From assembly GCF_014656135.1 (NCBI RefSeq), contig NZ_BNBV01000024.1:34580-98579 (forward strand): a stretch of 64,000 nt of DNA, written 5' to 3'. Of this stretch, positions 30,388 to 37,695 are shown in pieces. The translations under genes were made by a program, and so were the position numbers. Origin of the DNA: Streptomyces thermodiastaticus. GTDB taxonomy: Bacteria > Actinomycetota > Actinomycetes > Streptomycetales > Streptomycetaceae. The notes below the pieces were generated by a model. The model was not told where the DNA came from. It saw nothing but the letters and a program-made list of their open reading frames with translations, and ran no database searches. How positions within the stretch are numbered: the stretch's first letter is position 1; each line of letters starts with the position of its first letter.

Positions 30388-30690
30388 ATGAGCGAGCGTA
30401 CAGAAGCGATCCCCGGACTTCGCCGTCTTCCGTGGCGGACTGAGGGCGGCAAGCCCGCCTATCTCTCGTCAGACGACCCGAACAGCCTCCTGTCGCTGAT
30501 GGCGGACAACGTGGAAGAGCAGACGCTGACGAACGCGGAAACCGTGCTGGGGCTTGTGAAGCCCATGTACGCACCGGGAGCGCGGCTGACGCGGGATGAA
30601 GCGCTGTTCATGCTGCGGCGCACCGCCGAGTGCCTGGCGGACGCGATCAACGTTGCGCGCATGAGGGGCGAACGGCTGGCAGCGGACTGA
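30388..30690 (+). CDS. Small LRRLPW/GKPAYL protein (element 1)
   Basis: This 100-residue protein of unknown function contains LRRLPWRTEGGKPAYL, MADNVEEQTLTNAETVLGL and ARMRGERL. It is clearly related to the protein at 47956-48297 in element 2, and both are divergent from a small GntR gene. Its helical middle may form a coiled coil. No catalytic motif is seen. A hairpin terminator follows. Confidence 0.8.
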   Translation: MSERTEAIPGLRRLPWRTEGGKPAYLSSDDPNSLLSLMADNVEEQTLTNAETVLGLVKPMYAPGARLTRDEALFMLRRTAECLADAINVARMRGERLAAD

Positions 30691-30702
30691 GTGAACCGCG
30701 AG

Positions 30703-30738
30703 GAAGCCCCTGCCTGCGGACCAGTGGGTAGGGGCTTC
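30703..30738 (+). terminator. Terminator after the LRRLPW gene
   Basis: GAAGCCCCT (30703-30711) pairs with AGGGGCTTC (30730-30738), 12 bp after the stop codon. The rest of the 30691-30995 gap shows repeated CAGACGGC/CTGACGG-like words but no gene. Confidence 0.8.
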
Positions 30739-30995
30739 GCTGTGTACGCCTGAAGGCTCGTCAGAAGCCCTCTGGCGGCTTACGGCAGGCTGCCTGGCCC
30801 CTGGTCCCCGTAGGCCGTCCGCAGGCGCTCAGACGGCCGCTCAGGGCTTCTGCGGGCTGACGGTCGCAGCAGTGGCGGCCTGACATGCCATCAGGTAGCG
30901 CGCCGCCCTCATTCCTCGCTGAATGCAGCAACTGCGCCCGACGTTTCCGCCATGCTTAGTGACGGGCAGTCCAGCGCGACTCGGCGAGATGGGGA

Positions 30996-31760
30996 ATGGG
31001 TGTTTCCGAGAAGAATCGAAAAATCCTGTGGGTGCAGGCGGGTGGTATGTGCGCCATCTGCAAAGCGCAGGTCGTTACACCCGGCACAGCTTCCGACGAT
31101 CCATCCATATTCGGTGAAGAGGCTCATATAGTCGCCCGTTCGAGTGGCGGTCCGAGAGCGGGTGGACTTTCTGAGGACAAGCTCAATCACCACTCCAACC
31201 TGATCTTGCTTTGCAGCAAGGATCACAAGCGCGTAGACGATCAGCCCAATCACTACACAGTGGAGTTGCTGAAGAAAATCAAGTCAGAACATGAGGGTTG
31301 GGTGCGCTCCCTAACAGGCTCGTATGCGAACCGCCCGCGTCTAGTCCCAGACCCGCTCTACCCGCAGCCGAAGGTGTTGCAGCTAATCCTACGGGGAAAC
31401 CCGTTGTGGAACATGCTTAAAGAAAGCGTCACGTTTGAGTTCGGCATCCCGGATCATCTGCCGGATGATGACGAAGCGATGGTCATTGAGTTTCTGGATC
31501 TGGTGAAAGATCTCATGGATATCTCCGGAGATCTTGTAACCGTCCGGGAGAGTCGTGACGCAGAGAAGATGATGGAGGCGCACATTAGTGGCCTAGCTGA
31601 GCGTGGCTTTGTGGTCGGTGCCTATGTCCGGCACATGCTTTTCCATGACGGCAACGAGACCGGACCCATGCCGTGGCCCATGCTGCGAGTTGAGGTCCAG
31701 AACATGACGGATGCTGAAGTCACCGACGAAAAAGGCACCCGATACCCCCGGAAGGAATAG
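30996..31760 (+). CDS. HNH endonuclease with unknown C-terminal domain (cargo gene)
   Basis: The 254-residue protein has an N-terminal HNH module: CAIC, EEAHIVARSSGGPRAG, NHHSNLILLCSKDHKRVDD, to about residue 95. A C-terminal domain of about 150 residues (VTFEFGIPDHLPDDDEAMVIEFLDLVKDL; MPWPMLRVEVQN) matches nothing I recognise. Codon use is much less GC-biased than its neighbours, so it was acquired separately. It is the only rightward cargo gene between the regulator pair and the packaging block. This is a position where satellites often carry anti-phage or host-benefit genes. A defence role is inference. Confidence 0.8.
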   Translation: MGVSEKNRKILWVQAGGMCAICKAQVVTPGTASDDPSIFGEEAHIVARSSGGPRAGGLSEDKLNHHSNLILLCSKDHKRVDDQPNHYTVELLKKIKSEHEGWVRSLTGSYANRPRLVPDPLYPQPKVLQLILRGNPLWNMLKESVTFEFGIPDHLPDDDEAMVIEFLDLVKDLMDISGDLVTVRESRDAEKMMEAHISGLAERGFVVGAYVRHMLFHDGNETGPMPWPMLRVEVQNMTDAEVTDEKGTRYPRKE

Positions 31761-31835
31761 CGTGCGCCGTTGCGGTCATCGCGCTGTACTCCATTCAGAT
31801 CAAACCAGGGTTCTAGCCGCTCACACGCCAACGAA

Positions 31836-31870
31836 AAAAGCCCCGCACCGGCTCAGGTACGGGGCTTTCG
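31836..31870. terminator. Bidirectional terminator between convergent genes
   Basis: AAAGCCCCG and CGGGGCTTT arms with an A-run before and T-run after form a classical hairpin between the HNH-fusion gene and the leftward membrane-HTH gene. Confidence 0.85.
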
Positions 31871-32536
31871 TCATGCGGCCATTGCCAGATAGCGACGGCC
31901 GGTCCGCTCGGACACGCCGAAATGGTCGGCCAGAATTCGGCCGGTCACAGGGCGGCCATACCGCGACTCCAGAACGGCCACGGCAGCCCGAATGTCCTCA
32001 GCGGAAGGCGGGGTTGCCGTAGGCATGTCCGGCGCGCTGTCCGCTTCCGTGTTCTCGAAATCAGCCCACAGGTCATCCGGCGGCCAACTGTCGGCCACGG
32101 CCGTAAGGCTCTGTGCGGCCATCTGCGGGCCGTTGGCTGTACAGGTCCGGTCATTGTCCGTCTCGCTGTCCGGCAATGGCTCAGACGGGCGCTCAGGGCT
32201 TTCCGCGCGGTGCATTCGCCAGACGGTCAGCGGAAAGACCGCGTGTAGACCGGCCGCAACCCAAGTGCCCACAGCAGACAAGGATTCCGTCGTAAGGACA
32301 CCGGCCACATTCGCGGCCACGGCAACGGCCACGCTTAGGGCAATGTCCTTACGCGACCGGACAGACCAGATCATATAAAGGTCAATGGCCAGCGGAACGG
32401 CAAACGCCACGGACTCGGGCACGCCGTGTGTCAGCGCTAGCTCCCGCTGTGTCGTAAACGAAATAGACATGGCCGCCAGCAAGGCCACGTAGCGGACAAT
32501 GTCCGTGAAGGTCAGTCTCACTCGGTTGGGCTCCAT
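31871..32536 (-). CDS. DUF2637-type membrane protein fused to a helix-turn-helix
   Basis: The 221-residue protein has four hydrophobic segments in its first 115 residues (for example VRYVALLAAMSISF and VAVAVAANVAGVLTTESL), as in DUF2637/Spd-like proteins of actinobacterial plasmids and elements. A polar linker follows. The C-terminal helix-turn-helix is in AVAVLESRYGRPVTGRILAD and HFGVSERTGRRYL. A membrane-tethered DNA-binding protein is the simplest reading. Its role is unknown. The start overlaps the end of the upstream small gene. Confidence 0.75.
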   Translation of the reverse strand: MEPNRVRLTFTDIVRYVALLAAMSISFTTQRELALTHGVPESVAFAVPLAIDLYMIWSVRSRKDIALSVAVAVAANVAGVLTTESLSAVGTWVAAGLHAVFPLTVWRMHRAESPERPSEPLPDSETDNDRTCTANGPQMAAQSLTAVADSWPPDDLWADFENTEADSAPDMPTATPPSAEDIRAAVAVLESRYGRPVTGRILADHFGVSERTGRRYLAMAA

Positions 32537-32739
32537 TCCGTCACAATCTCCGCAGCCTCACTCGGCTGGTAAATTTCGCCATCCTCGGCGGTCAGCTTCC
32601 ATCCGGCATAACGGCGACGTTCACGCGCTGACAGAAACGCCTTCCGCTGAGCCCATGGAATCTCCCACAGCGGGCGGCTCAACTCTTCGTCAGGCAGCGT
32701 AAGGAAGTGCGCTAGGCGCGCCTTGAAATCGGTAGTCAC
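32518..32739 (-). CDS. Small protein of unknown function, element 1
   Basis: A 73-residue polar protein with FLTLPDEELSRPLWEIPWAQ and ERRRYAGWKLTAEDGEIY. It starts 5 bp after the small terminase stop and overlaps the next gene by 19 bp, so it is in the same transcription unit. No family is recognised. Confidence 0.6.
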   Translation of the reverse strand: MTTDFKARLAHFLTLPDEELSRPLWEIPWAQRKAFLSARERRRYAGWKLTAEDGEIYQPSEAAEIVTEWSPTE

Positions 32740-32744
32740 GCGCC

Positions 32745-33227
32745 TCAGTCCCAGATGTCTTCCTCATCCTCGCTGGAATCAGGCGCAACAAGCTTCGCAG
32801 CAGCGGAAGGGGTGAGCCCCAATTCGCCAGCAAGCCGAATAAGCGCCATTCGAAGCTGCGGCACACTCGACAGCAGCGGGTGACGAACCTTGCTTTCACC
32901 GCGAGCACCAGGAACCGTGAAACCGTCCGCGCTGATCTGCCGGTTAACCTCTCGAAGCTGAACGGCAGTCATCACGTACTCAACAGCGGCAAGAGCCTGC
33001 GTGTCCGTGAGGCCAGCCGAAGCAACCAGGGCCGGAACAGTGCGCGACCAGATATCGGCAGCATCGTCTCGCATCCTGCGCGCTGACTTGGTACGGCCGG
33101 GAATCAGATACTCCCAATCGGGTTCAACAGGAGTCGTGGGCGCGAAGCGAATACCTTCCGACTGCCGGTCCGGCCGGAAGGTTCCCTCACGCACAGCCTG
33201 AAGGTAGGGCTTTCGATGTGCGGGCAT
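32745..33227 (-). CDS. Phage terminase small subunit, P27 family
   Basis: The 160-residue protein matches the P27-type TerS pattern: SARRMRDDAADIWSRTVPAL, GLTDTQALAAVEYVMT, VNRQISADGFTV, and the C-terminal signature LIRLAGELGLTPSAAAKL. TerS recognises the packaging site and recruits large terminase. No large terminase follows. In satellites, a private TerS redirects the helper's TerL to satellite DNA. An HNH gene lies immediately upstream, as in many P27-type phages. Confidence 0.85.
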   Translation of the reverse strand: MPAHRKPYLQAVREGTFRPDRQSEGIRFAPTTPVEPDWEYLIPGRTKSARRMRDDAADIWSRTVPALVASAGLTDTQALAAVEYVMTAVQLREVNRQISADGFTVPGARGESKVRHPLLSSVPQLRMALIRLAGELGLTPSAAAKLVAPDSSEDEEDIWD

Positions 33228-33476
33228 GGAAACGAGCCTTTCTCAAGTGACGGGACATGGGGAAATGCCGGAGCGCCACAGCGCAAGGGCAGTGTGATGA
33301 CGGGTGGTGGAATTCCTGGGGGAGCGGCGCACCCAGAGGCCGTGACGAAAACAAGATGAATAGCCATGTGGGCGCGATGCCTCCCTGCCGGTTTCGCGCA
33401 ATTTTGAAAGGGGCCATATGCCCAGGGGGGGGGTGACTTCAAGCGAGCATCTAGCCGACCGACGCTCAGGCAGCAA
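33228..33476. other. Non-coding gap between HNH and small terminase, candidate cos/pac
   Basis: These 249 bp have no gene. They contain a run of nine G (33425-33433) in CCCAGGGGGGGGGTGACTT. In HNH/P27 phages the packaging site often lies next to these genes. The assignment here is inference. Confidence 0.35.
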
Positions 33477-33854
33477 TCAACCGAACCGCTTAGGCGTCTG
33501 CCGTTCGGCTGCCCAGCCTCCAGGCTGATTCCGTGCCGTCTCGCGGTCGTGGCAAGGCTTGCACAATGGTCGAAGATGCTTAGGCGCATCAGGGTTCGGC
33601 TCACCCATTGCTTTCAATTGCTTTCGACTCAGCGGCCAGTGGTCAGCGACCGTGGCTTGCCGACCGCACAGCGTGCACCACGGGTTTGCGTACAGGTAAG
33701 CCTTTCGCTTCCGCTGCCAAGCAAGGTCATAGCCTCGCTCGCTGGCACTGCCTCGCTGCGCTTCACGCTGGCGTCTGTGCTTTGGGCACGGACCGCCATT
33801 AGTCAGCTCACTGCATCCGGGCTGACTGCATGGTGTTCTAGGTTTCCTTGGCAT
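33477..33854 (-). CDS. HNH endonuclease, packaging type
   Basis: The 125-residue protein has CSQPGCSELTNGGPCPKH, then the HNH core WCTLCGRQATVADHWPLS and HLRPLCKPCHDRETARNQPGG. It matches the small HNH proteins encoded beside terminases in HK97-type phages, where they take part in DNA packaging/cos cleavage with TerL and TerS. It lies upstream of the small terminase. Confidence 0.85.
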   Translation of the reverse strand: MPRKPRTPCSQPGCSELTNGGPCPKHRRQREAQRGSASERGYDLAWQRKRKAYLYANPWCTLCGRQATVADHWPLSRKQLKAMGEPNPDAPKHLRPLCKPCHDRETARNQPGGWAAERQTPKRFG

Positions 33855-33872
33855 TACTCCTGTCCGATGGAC

Positions 33873-34163
33873 TCAGCGGGGGTCGGCGGGGGTGTCAGTG
33901 ATGGCCCGGTATAGCTCCGCGTCGCTGAGCCCCCGTATCTCGGCTATGCCGTCCATAACCTCTTGGCAATCGTCCAGGGCGTCTAGTTCCTCTTCCGCAG
34001 CACACAACATGTTGCGGATCGCTTGCACCAGTTGTGCCGCTCTCTCAGGGTCGGGCTTTCCCTCAGCGAGGATGCGCCGCAATTCGTCGGCGTAATCGTG
34101 GGCGTAGGTAAGGCATTCGGCCAGGGACTCAGCGTGCGAGGGTGCGCAGTCATCAGCGATCAC
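33873..34163 (-). CDS. Acidic helical small protein, element 1
   Basis: A 96-residue protein, strongly acidic and helical (LAECLTYAHDYADELRRIL, LCAAEEELDALDDCQEV). No family is recognised. It sits between the zinc-ribbon protein and HNH in the leftward block. Confidence 0.6.
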   Translation of the reverse strand: MIADDCAPSHAESLAECLTYAHDYADELRRILAEGKPDPERAAQLVQAIRNMLCAAEEELDALDDCQEVMDGIAEIRGLSDAELYRAITDTPADPR

Positions 34164-34269
34164 GAAAACTCTCCTTCACGCCAGCACACAGGCCAGCGAA
34201 GCTACGGATTGGAGTAATGCCAGGTCAGATGGGGTGGCCCAAAACGCCGGCATTCTGGGGTCCCTTGCG

Positions 34270-34464
34270 TCAGCGAACGCCTCTGCGCTCCCGATAGCAG
34301 TCGGCACACATCGACTTCCGGTAGCCAGGGAAGTCAGGGTTGCGACCAAGCGCTATCAGCTCAGCACGAGACAGCGGGTAATACGCAGAAACGACCGCTG
34401 GCTTATCCGGCAGGTGCGGCCGACTGCACATCTGGCAGAACGGGCTAACACTGTGATCTCTCAT
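34270..34464 (-). CDS. Small zinc-ribbon protein, element 1
   Basis: A 64-residue protein starting at ATG 34464, with two CxxC pairs (CQMC and CADC) about 40 residues apart, likely binding one zinc ion. It is the first gene after the capsid terminator. Function unknown. Confidence 0.55.
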   Translation of the reverse strand: MRDHSVSPFCQMCSRPHLPDKPAVVSAYYPLSRAELIALGRNPDFPGYRKSMCADCYRERRGVR

Positions 34465-34476
34465 GGTCGAATCCAA

Positions 34477-34512
34477 AAAGGAAAGCCCCCCGGCCTGAAC
34501 AGACCAGGGGGC
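34477..34512 (-). terminator. Terminator after the capsid gene
   Basis: On the minus strand, GCCCCC and GGGGGC arms (with GGTC/GGCC extensions) are followed by TTTCCTTTTT, 9 bp after the capsid stop. Confidence 0.8.
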
Positions 34513-34520
34513 AGAAACCA

Positions 34521-35426
34521 TCAGGCACCAACGTTCGTCAGGCGAGCCGCAGCGCGACCACCGAAAACGGCAATGCCACAGTAGAACTCAACACGAGTGC
34601 GGAAAACCGGCTTGTCGTGGGCTTCGCCTAGGTCGTAAGCGTCAACGCCACCGTTCGTAAGCCCGCTCACCGCCTGGTCGGCCTCGCCGTTTCCATAACG
34701 GACCGCGTAAATCTCAGTGGCCGGGAGAATGTCCGTGCCGTCCGCACGCTGGCCAGCATCGAACATCGGAATGCCGTTCCAGGCCGGAGCGGACTTGCCG
34801 ACGATATCGGTCATCAGCATTTCGCCTCCGCCCAGTCGCCGGTAGCCGGATCGCACCTTGGCCAGCAGAGCGCCATTCATGTAGATAGCGCCATTCTGCG
34901 CGTTGATACCGGGAACGGCACCGACAAGGGCGTCTAGCTTGTCGAAGAAGTCATATCCGCCAGAGACCGGCTCGACCCCGCCAGCGTCGAGAACCTGAGC
35001 GCCAGTAAGCCGCTTCCGAAGCCCATCAAAAGACTTCGGGTTCACGGCAGTGTCGCCGTTGAAGAAGGTGTCAGAAAACAGCATGCTCGCTGCCTTGACC
35101 TTCATCTGAGTCTGAACCGAGCGCTGGTCATTCAGGTCACTACGAGTCTTAGCAATGAACCGGTCAACGTCAGCGTCACCGCCGAGAATAACCAGGTTCT
35201 CAATGCGCTGGTTTACGGTACCGGTCGACTCGCTGTAGCCCTCATTCACAGCGCGGAACTCAACACCGGGAAGGGTCGCCTCTTCGTTGTAGGCGAAGTG
35301 CGTTCCCTCGACCTGAAGCATCGGTAGCCGGTCGAGAATGGGGGAGGTCTGAACGAAAGTCTCGATAACGCCCCGCTGTAGGTCATCCTGAGATAGCAGG
35401 GCGGACTGAGCTAGAGTAATAGCCAT
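34521..35426 (-). CDS. Major capsid protein, HK97-fold (Gp7-type)
   Basis: The 301-residue protein matches phage major capsid proteins of the Gp7-type: MAITLAQSALLSQDDLQRGV, LPMLQVEGTHFAYNEEATLPG, VEFRAVNEGYSESTGTVNQ, ILGGDADVDRFI, FSDTFFNGDTAVNPKSFDGL, and a C-terminal EFYCGIAVFGGRAAARL. It is full length with no N-terminal delta domain or adjacent protease. It stands alone without portal or head-tail genes, which is the strongest reason to call the island satellite-like. It is preceded by a structured leader and followed by a terminator, so its expression is probably separately controlled. Confidence 0.87.
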   Translation of the reverse strand: MAITLAQSALLSQDDLQRGVIETFVQTSPILDRLPMLQVEGTHFAYNEEATLPGVEFRAVNEGYSESTGTVNQRIENLVILGGDADVDRFIAKTRSDLNDQRSVQTQMKVKAASMLFSDTFFNGDTAVNPKSFDGLRKRLTGAQVLDAGGVEPVSGGYDFFDKLDALVGAVPGINAQNGAIYMNGALLAKVRSGYRRLGGGEMLMTDIVGKSAPAWNGIPMFDAGQRADGTDILPATEIYAVRYGNGEADQAVSGLTNGGVDAYDLGEAHDKPVFRTRVEFYCGIAVFGGRAAARLTNVGA

Positions 35427-35665
35427 TCGTGATATCTCGATTCAGGTATTAGTGAACAGGTCGAAACGTCCACCACATGCCTGAGATCGCCTCAGCGCCG
35501 AGACATCGCATCTCGGATTCGCGGGGACAGTAGAAAGGCCCGTAGGCCAAAGACAGTGCCTCTTACCGGGCGGGCATCGCGCCCATACCCGGTAAGAGGC
35601 ATGAGGAGTTACCGGGGCATGGCTCCCCGCTGAGCACCTACTTTTTTAGTAGGTGGTACTCGCCC
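35427..35665 (-). promoter_or_regulatory. Structured leader of the capsid gene
   Basis: Four stem-loops occupy this 239-bp gap: 35481-35495 (CTGAG/CTCAG), 35498-35516 (CCGAGA/TCTCGG), 35558-35600 (13-bp perfect arms with a nested GGGC/GCCC stem), and 35635-35655 (CACCTACT/AGTAGGTG around five T). Together they may terminate the upstream genes and regulate capsid expression. Confidence 0.65.
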
Positions 35666-35938
35666 CTACGGAACATACGGAGGCGAGTAAGCAGTTAGGG
35701 CAAGGCCGTGCACAATCTTGCCCCTTTTCGTAGACTGGATCTTGTAGCCAGCCTCGCGGATCAAAGCGTATGCGACGCCTAGGGGAAGAGTGCGCGTGCC
35801 GTTTTTAACAGCCCAATAGTTCATAGCGCGCCACAGCCTGCCGACACTGACCGATGCCCCTGGTCTATCCTCGGACACGTGGGGCAGAATCTCGCGGAAG
35901 GCCGGGAGGTATTCCCTCTGCCTATCGCTAAGAGTCAT
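35666..35938 (-). CDS. Small protein of unknown function, element 1
   Basis: A 90-residue protein from ATG 35938 (MTLSDRQREYLPAFREILPH), with VSVGRLWRAMNYWAVKNGTRTL and IREAGYKIQSTKRGKIVHGL. The basic C-terminal half may bind nucleic acid. It overlaps the gene before it by 11 bp, consistent with an operon. Confidence 0.6.
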   Translation of the reverse strand: MTLSDRQREYLPAFREILPHVSEDRPGASVSVGRLWRAMNYWAVKNGTRTLPLGVAYALIREAGYKIQSTKRGKIVHGLALTAYSPPYVP

Positions 35939-36101
35939 TCTCGGTCGCCTCCATATAGAGCTGTGCAAGCTCGCTGAGTACGGCGAGGGAGCGGAAAACC
36001 TCTGCGCGCTCCTTGGCGTCCGCTGGCGTGATCGTGTGGGCTTCCAGGACACTCAGGGCTTGATGTGCTGCATACGGGGCAAGCCCCTCACTGCCCGGCA
36101 C
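35928..36101 (-). CDS. Very small helical protein, element 1
   Basis: A 57-residue frame from GTG 36101, with CAGGAG 7 bp upstream. It contains AAHQALSVLEAHTITPADAKE and VFRSLAVLSELAQLYMEATE, predicted helical. The overlap with its neighbours and the ribosome site support it. No function. Confidence 0.5.
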   Translation of the reverse strand: MPGSEGLAPYAAHQALSVLEAHTITPADAKERAEVFRSLAVLSELAQLYMEATENDS

Positions 36102-36225
36102 GTTCCCGCTCCTGCGCATTCCGCTCGTAGGCACGCACCAGAAGCTTGTGAACGGCCTTCTCCCGACGCCGAGAAACCCGGCCGTAACGCTTACCTAGCC
36201 CCTCGCCATGCAGAAAGTCTCGCAT
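36088..36225 (-). CDS. Very small basic protein, element 1
   Basis: A 45-residue basic protein (MRDFLHGEGLGKRYGRVSRR...) from ATG 36225 with GAGG just upstream. It starts 2 bp after the HNH stop. About 30% of its residues are Arg/Lys. No family. Confidence 0.45.
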   Translation of the reverse strand: MRDFLHGEGLGKRYGRVSRRREKAVHKLLVRAYERNAQERERAGQ

Positions 36226-36227
36226 CC

Positions 36228-36719
36228 TCATTCCTCTCGATTCTCAGCGCGTAGCTGCGCGTTGTGTTCGTACGCCCGCCTGATCCGCTCATGCGCGGCC
36301 TTTGCAGCAGCGCGAGACGGGATACAGGTAGGGCCGTCGTCCCAGCCGTTTTCCGCGTACCAAGTCTCTGCGGCCTCGATAGCCCTTGCCCGAGACTCCG
36401 CCATAGCCTTGCGCTTTTCATCGCTGACACGCGCGTCTGCCTCACGCTTGCGCCGCTCAAGTTCGCGCTGTAGGGCTACGCCGGAAAATTGCTTGTGTGC
36501 CCAGTCGAATGACGTATGACAGCGACGGCACATCGCAACGTAGTAATTCGTGTTTTCGGACCACACACGCCCGCCAGCGCGAATCTCGTTCGGGTCGTTG
36601 TGGGTGTAGGCGTGATCCTGGGCATCAAGTCCGCACCAGACGCAGGCGTTATGCCTGGCAAGGCCGTGTGCCTTGTCCACTCGACGGTGCGCCATCTGAT
36701 ACCTAGACCGGACGTTCAT
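36228..36719 (-). CDS. HNH/zinc-binding endonuclease-like protein, element 1
   Basis: The 163-residue protein starts at ATG 36719. The N-terminal core has CVWCGLDAQDHAYTHNDPNEI and NYYVAMCRRCHTSFDWAH, an HNH-type zinc fold. A long charged coiled coil follows (LQRELERRKREADARVSDEK), ending in AAAKAAHERIRRAYEHN. It directly follows the structured element at 36731-36820, whose last pairing segment ends 12 bp before the start codon. Confidence 0.7.
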   Translation of the reverse strand: MNVRSRYQMAHRRVDKAHGLARHNACVWCGLDAQDHAYTHNDPNEIRAGGRVWSENTNYYVAMCRRCHTSFDWAHKQFSGVALQRELERRKREADARVSDEKRKAMAESRARAIEAAETWYAENGWDDGPTCIPSRAAAKAAHERIRRAYEHNAQLRAENREE

Positions 36720-36730
36720 AGAAAGCTCGA

Positions 36731-36820
36731 TTCTGGCCTTAAAAGAAAAGCCCCGCACTCAGGGAACGCGGAACTGTCAAGGCCAGAAGACAGACACGCG
36801 CTCAACCCAAGTGCGGGGCT
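36731..36820 (-). ncRNA. Pseudoknot-like structured leader upstream of the HNH gene
   Basis: On the minus strand a perfect 11-bp stem (36810-36820 with 36749-36759) encloses CGCG/CGCG and CTGTC/GACAG stems. The 10-nt apical loop (36779-36788, TTCTGGCCTT) is the exact complement of AAGGCCAGAA at 36731-36740, just after the stem and TTTTCTTTT. The interlocking pairs define an H-type pseudoknot or two exclusive folds. It could be a leader switch or a separate RNA. Confidence 0.6.
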
Positions 36821-37470
36821 GACGGGATGCGACTGATTACCCTGTCGCTTGGGGGGTCTGTGGTGCTGCGCATTCCTGGCCTTGCAGCGAGCGAGGGGGA
36901 GATACCTCAACCCCTCTCACTAATCCTCTAGCCAGTCGAAAGCCCCGAGACGGCCGTTTTGGCGGGATTTCTCGGATAGGCTCGGTAAAGGATTGGCAAA
37001 GTATTTTCAGCGGGGAGTGGTGAAGTGGTGATCTGAGGCTCACCCAGCCATCGGGCTATAGTTCTTTATCCTGGTTGCTGGCGGGACCCCATTTCACCAC
37101 TTCACCACTCTGTGCAGGTCAGAGTACGTATCCGCTGATGACCGGCTGAGCACTTCACCACTCGCCGTTCCGCGCTGTAGAGAAATCCCATAAATCAGTT
37201 ATGGGTTCCGCCTCGCTGCGTGTCCGGCCTTTCGCCTCGCTGGGAGCCCTGTACGGCTGCCTGAGTCGCTTTCACCGCGCCGCTGGACTTCTTGGTTGTG
37301 CGCCCCGCTCCTAGCAACTCAGAGCGGCGTAGCGCCTTCCTGACTGATCGTCAGGTCTGACAGTCGGCCGTTCCCGCCAACGGCCGTCTCAGCGCCGTTC
37401 CCTGCCGCCCCGGACAGTCAGTCGCGGGCTCCCCTGAACGGCCGTCACAGGGCCGTCTGAGGGCACGAGA
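36821..37470. other. Non-coding interval of element 1
   Basis: No supported gene lies in these 650 bp. The central part is AT-richer than the element average. It contains the TTCACCACTTCACCACTC repeat family (separate entry) and GC-rich, direct-repeat-containing DNA at 37,200-37,450 with CGGCCGTC-type words. It is the best candidate for a replication origin or regulatory hub. Confidence 0.5.
37015..37163. repeat. Inverted/direct repeat family of GTGGTGAA words
   Basis: The 17 bp at 37015-37031 (GAGTGGTGAAGTGGTGA) are the exact reverse complement of 37094-37110. A third copy of 13 bp (CACTTCACCACTC) is at 37151-37163. Each arm itself contains two GTGGTGA half units 8 bp apart, so there are five half sites, an iteron- or operator-like layout. 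Confidence 0.75.
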
Positions 37471-37504
37471 AAGCCCCCTGCCCGGTTTCCCAGACAGGGG
37501 GCTT
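37471..37504 (-). terminator. Terminator after the gene at 37519
   Basis: AAGCCCCCTG (37471-37480) pairs with CAGGGGGCTT (37495-37504), followed on the minus strand by TCTCG, 14 bp past the stop. Confidence 0.8.
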
Positions 37505-37518
37505 GATGGTCGGGGCCG

Positions 37519-37695
37519 TTAGGCCGCCAGCGCTTCAGGGAAGCCGCACAAGGCTTGCTGTAGGGCTTCCAGCCGCGCTATCCGCTCCCGCAGTACCGGC
37601 GAAGCCTCCCCGGCCCTTACGCGGGCGTACAGGACGTTAAGCCGCGCCGTCACGTACTGGAACTCAAGGTCCCGATATCCCGCCTCGCTGTTCAT
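37519..37695 (-). CDS. Small protein of unknown function, element 1
   Basis: A 58-residue protein from ATG 37695 (MNSEAGYRDLEFQYVTARLN) with a predicted helical hairpin (RERIARLEALQQAL). It overlaps the upstream gene by ATGA. A small protein encoded right after the integrase could be a directionality factor, but nothing in the sequence shows that. Confidence 0.55.
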   Translation of the reverse strand: MNSEAGYRDLEFQYVTARLNVLYARVRAGEASPVLRERIARLEALQQALCGFPEALAA

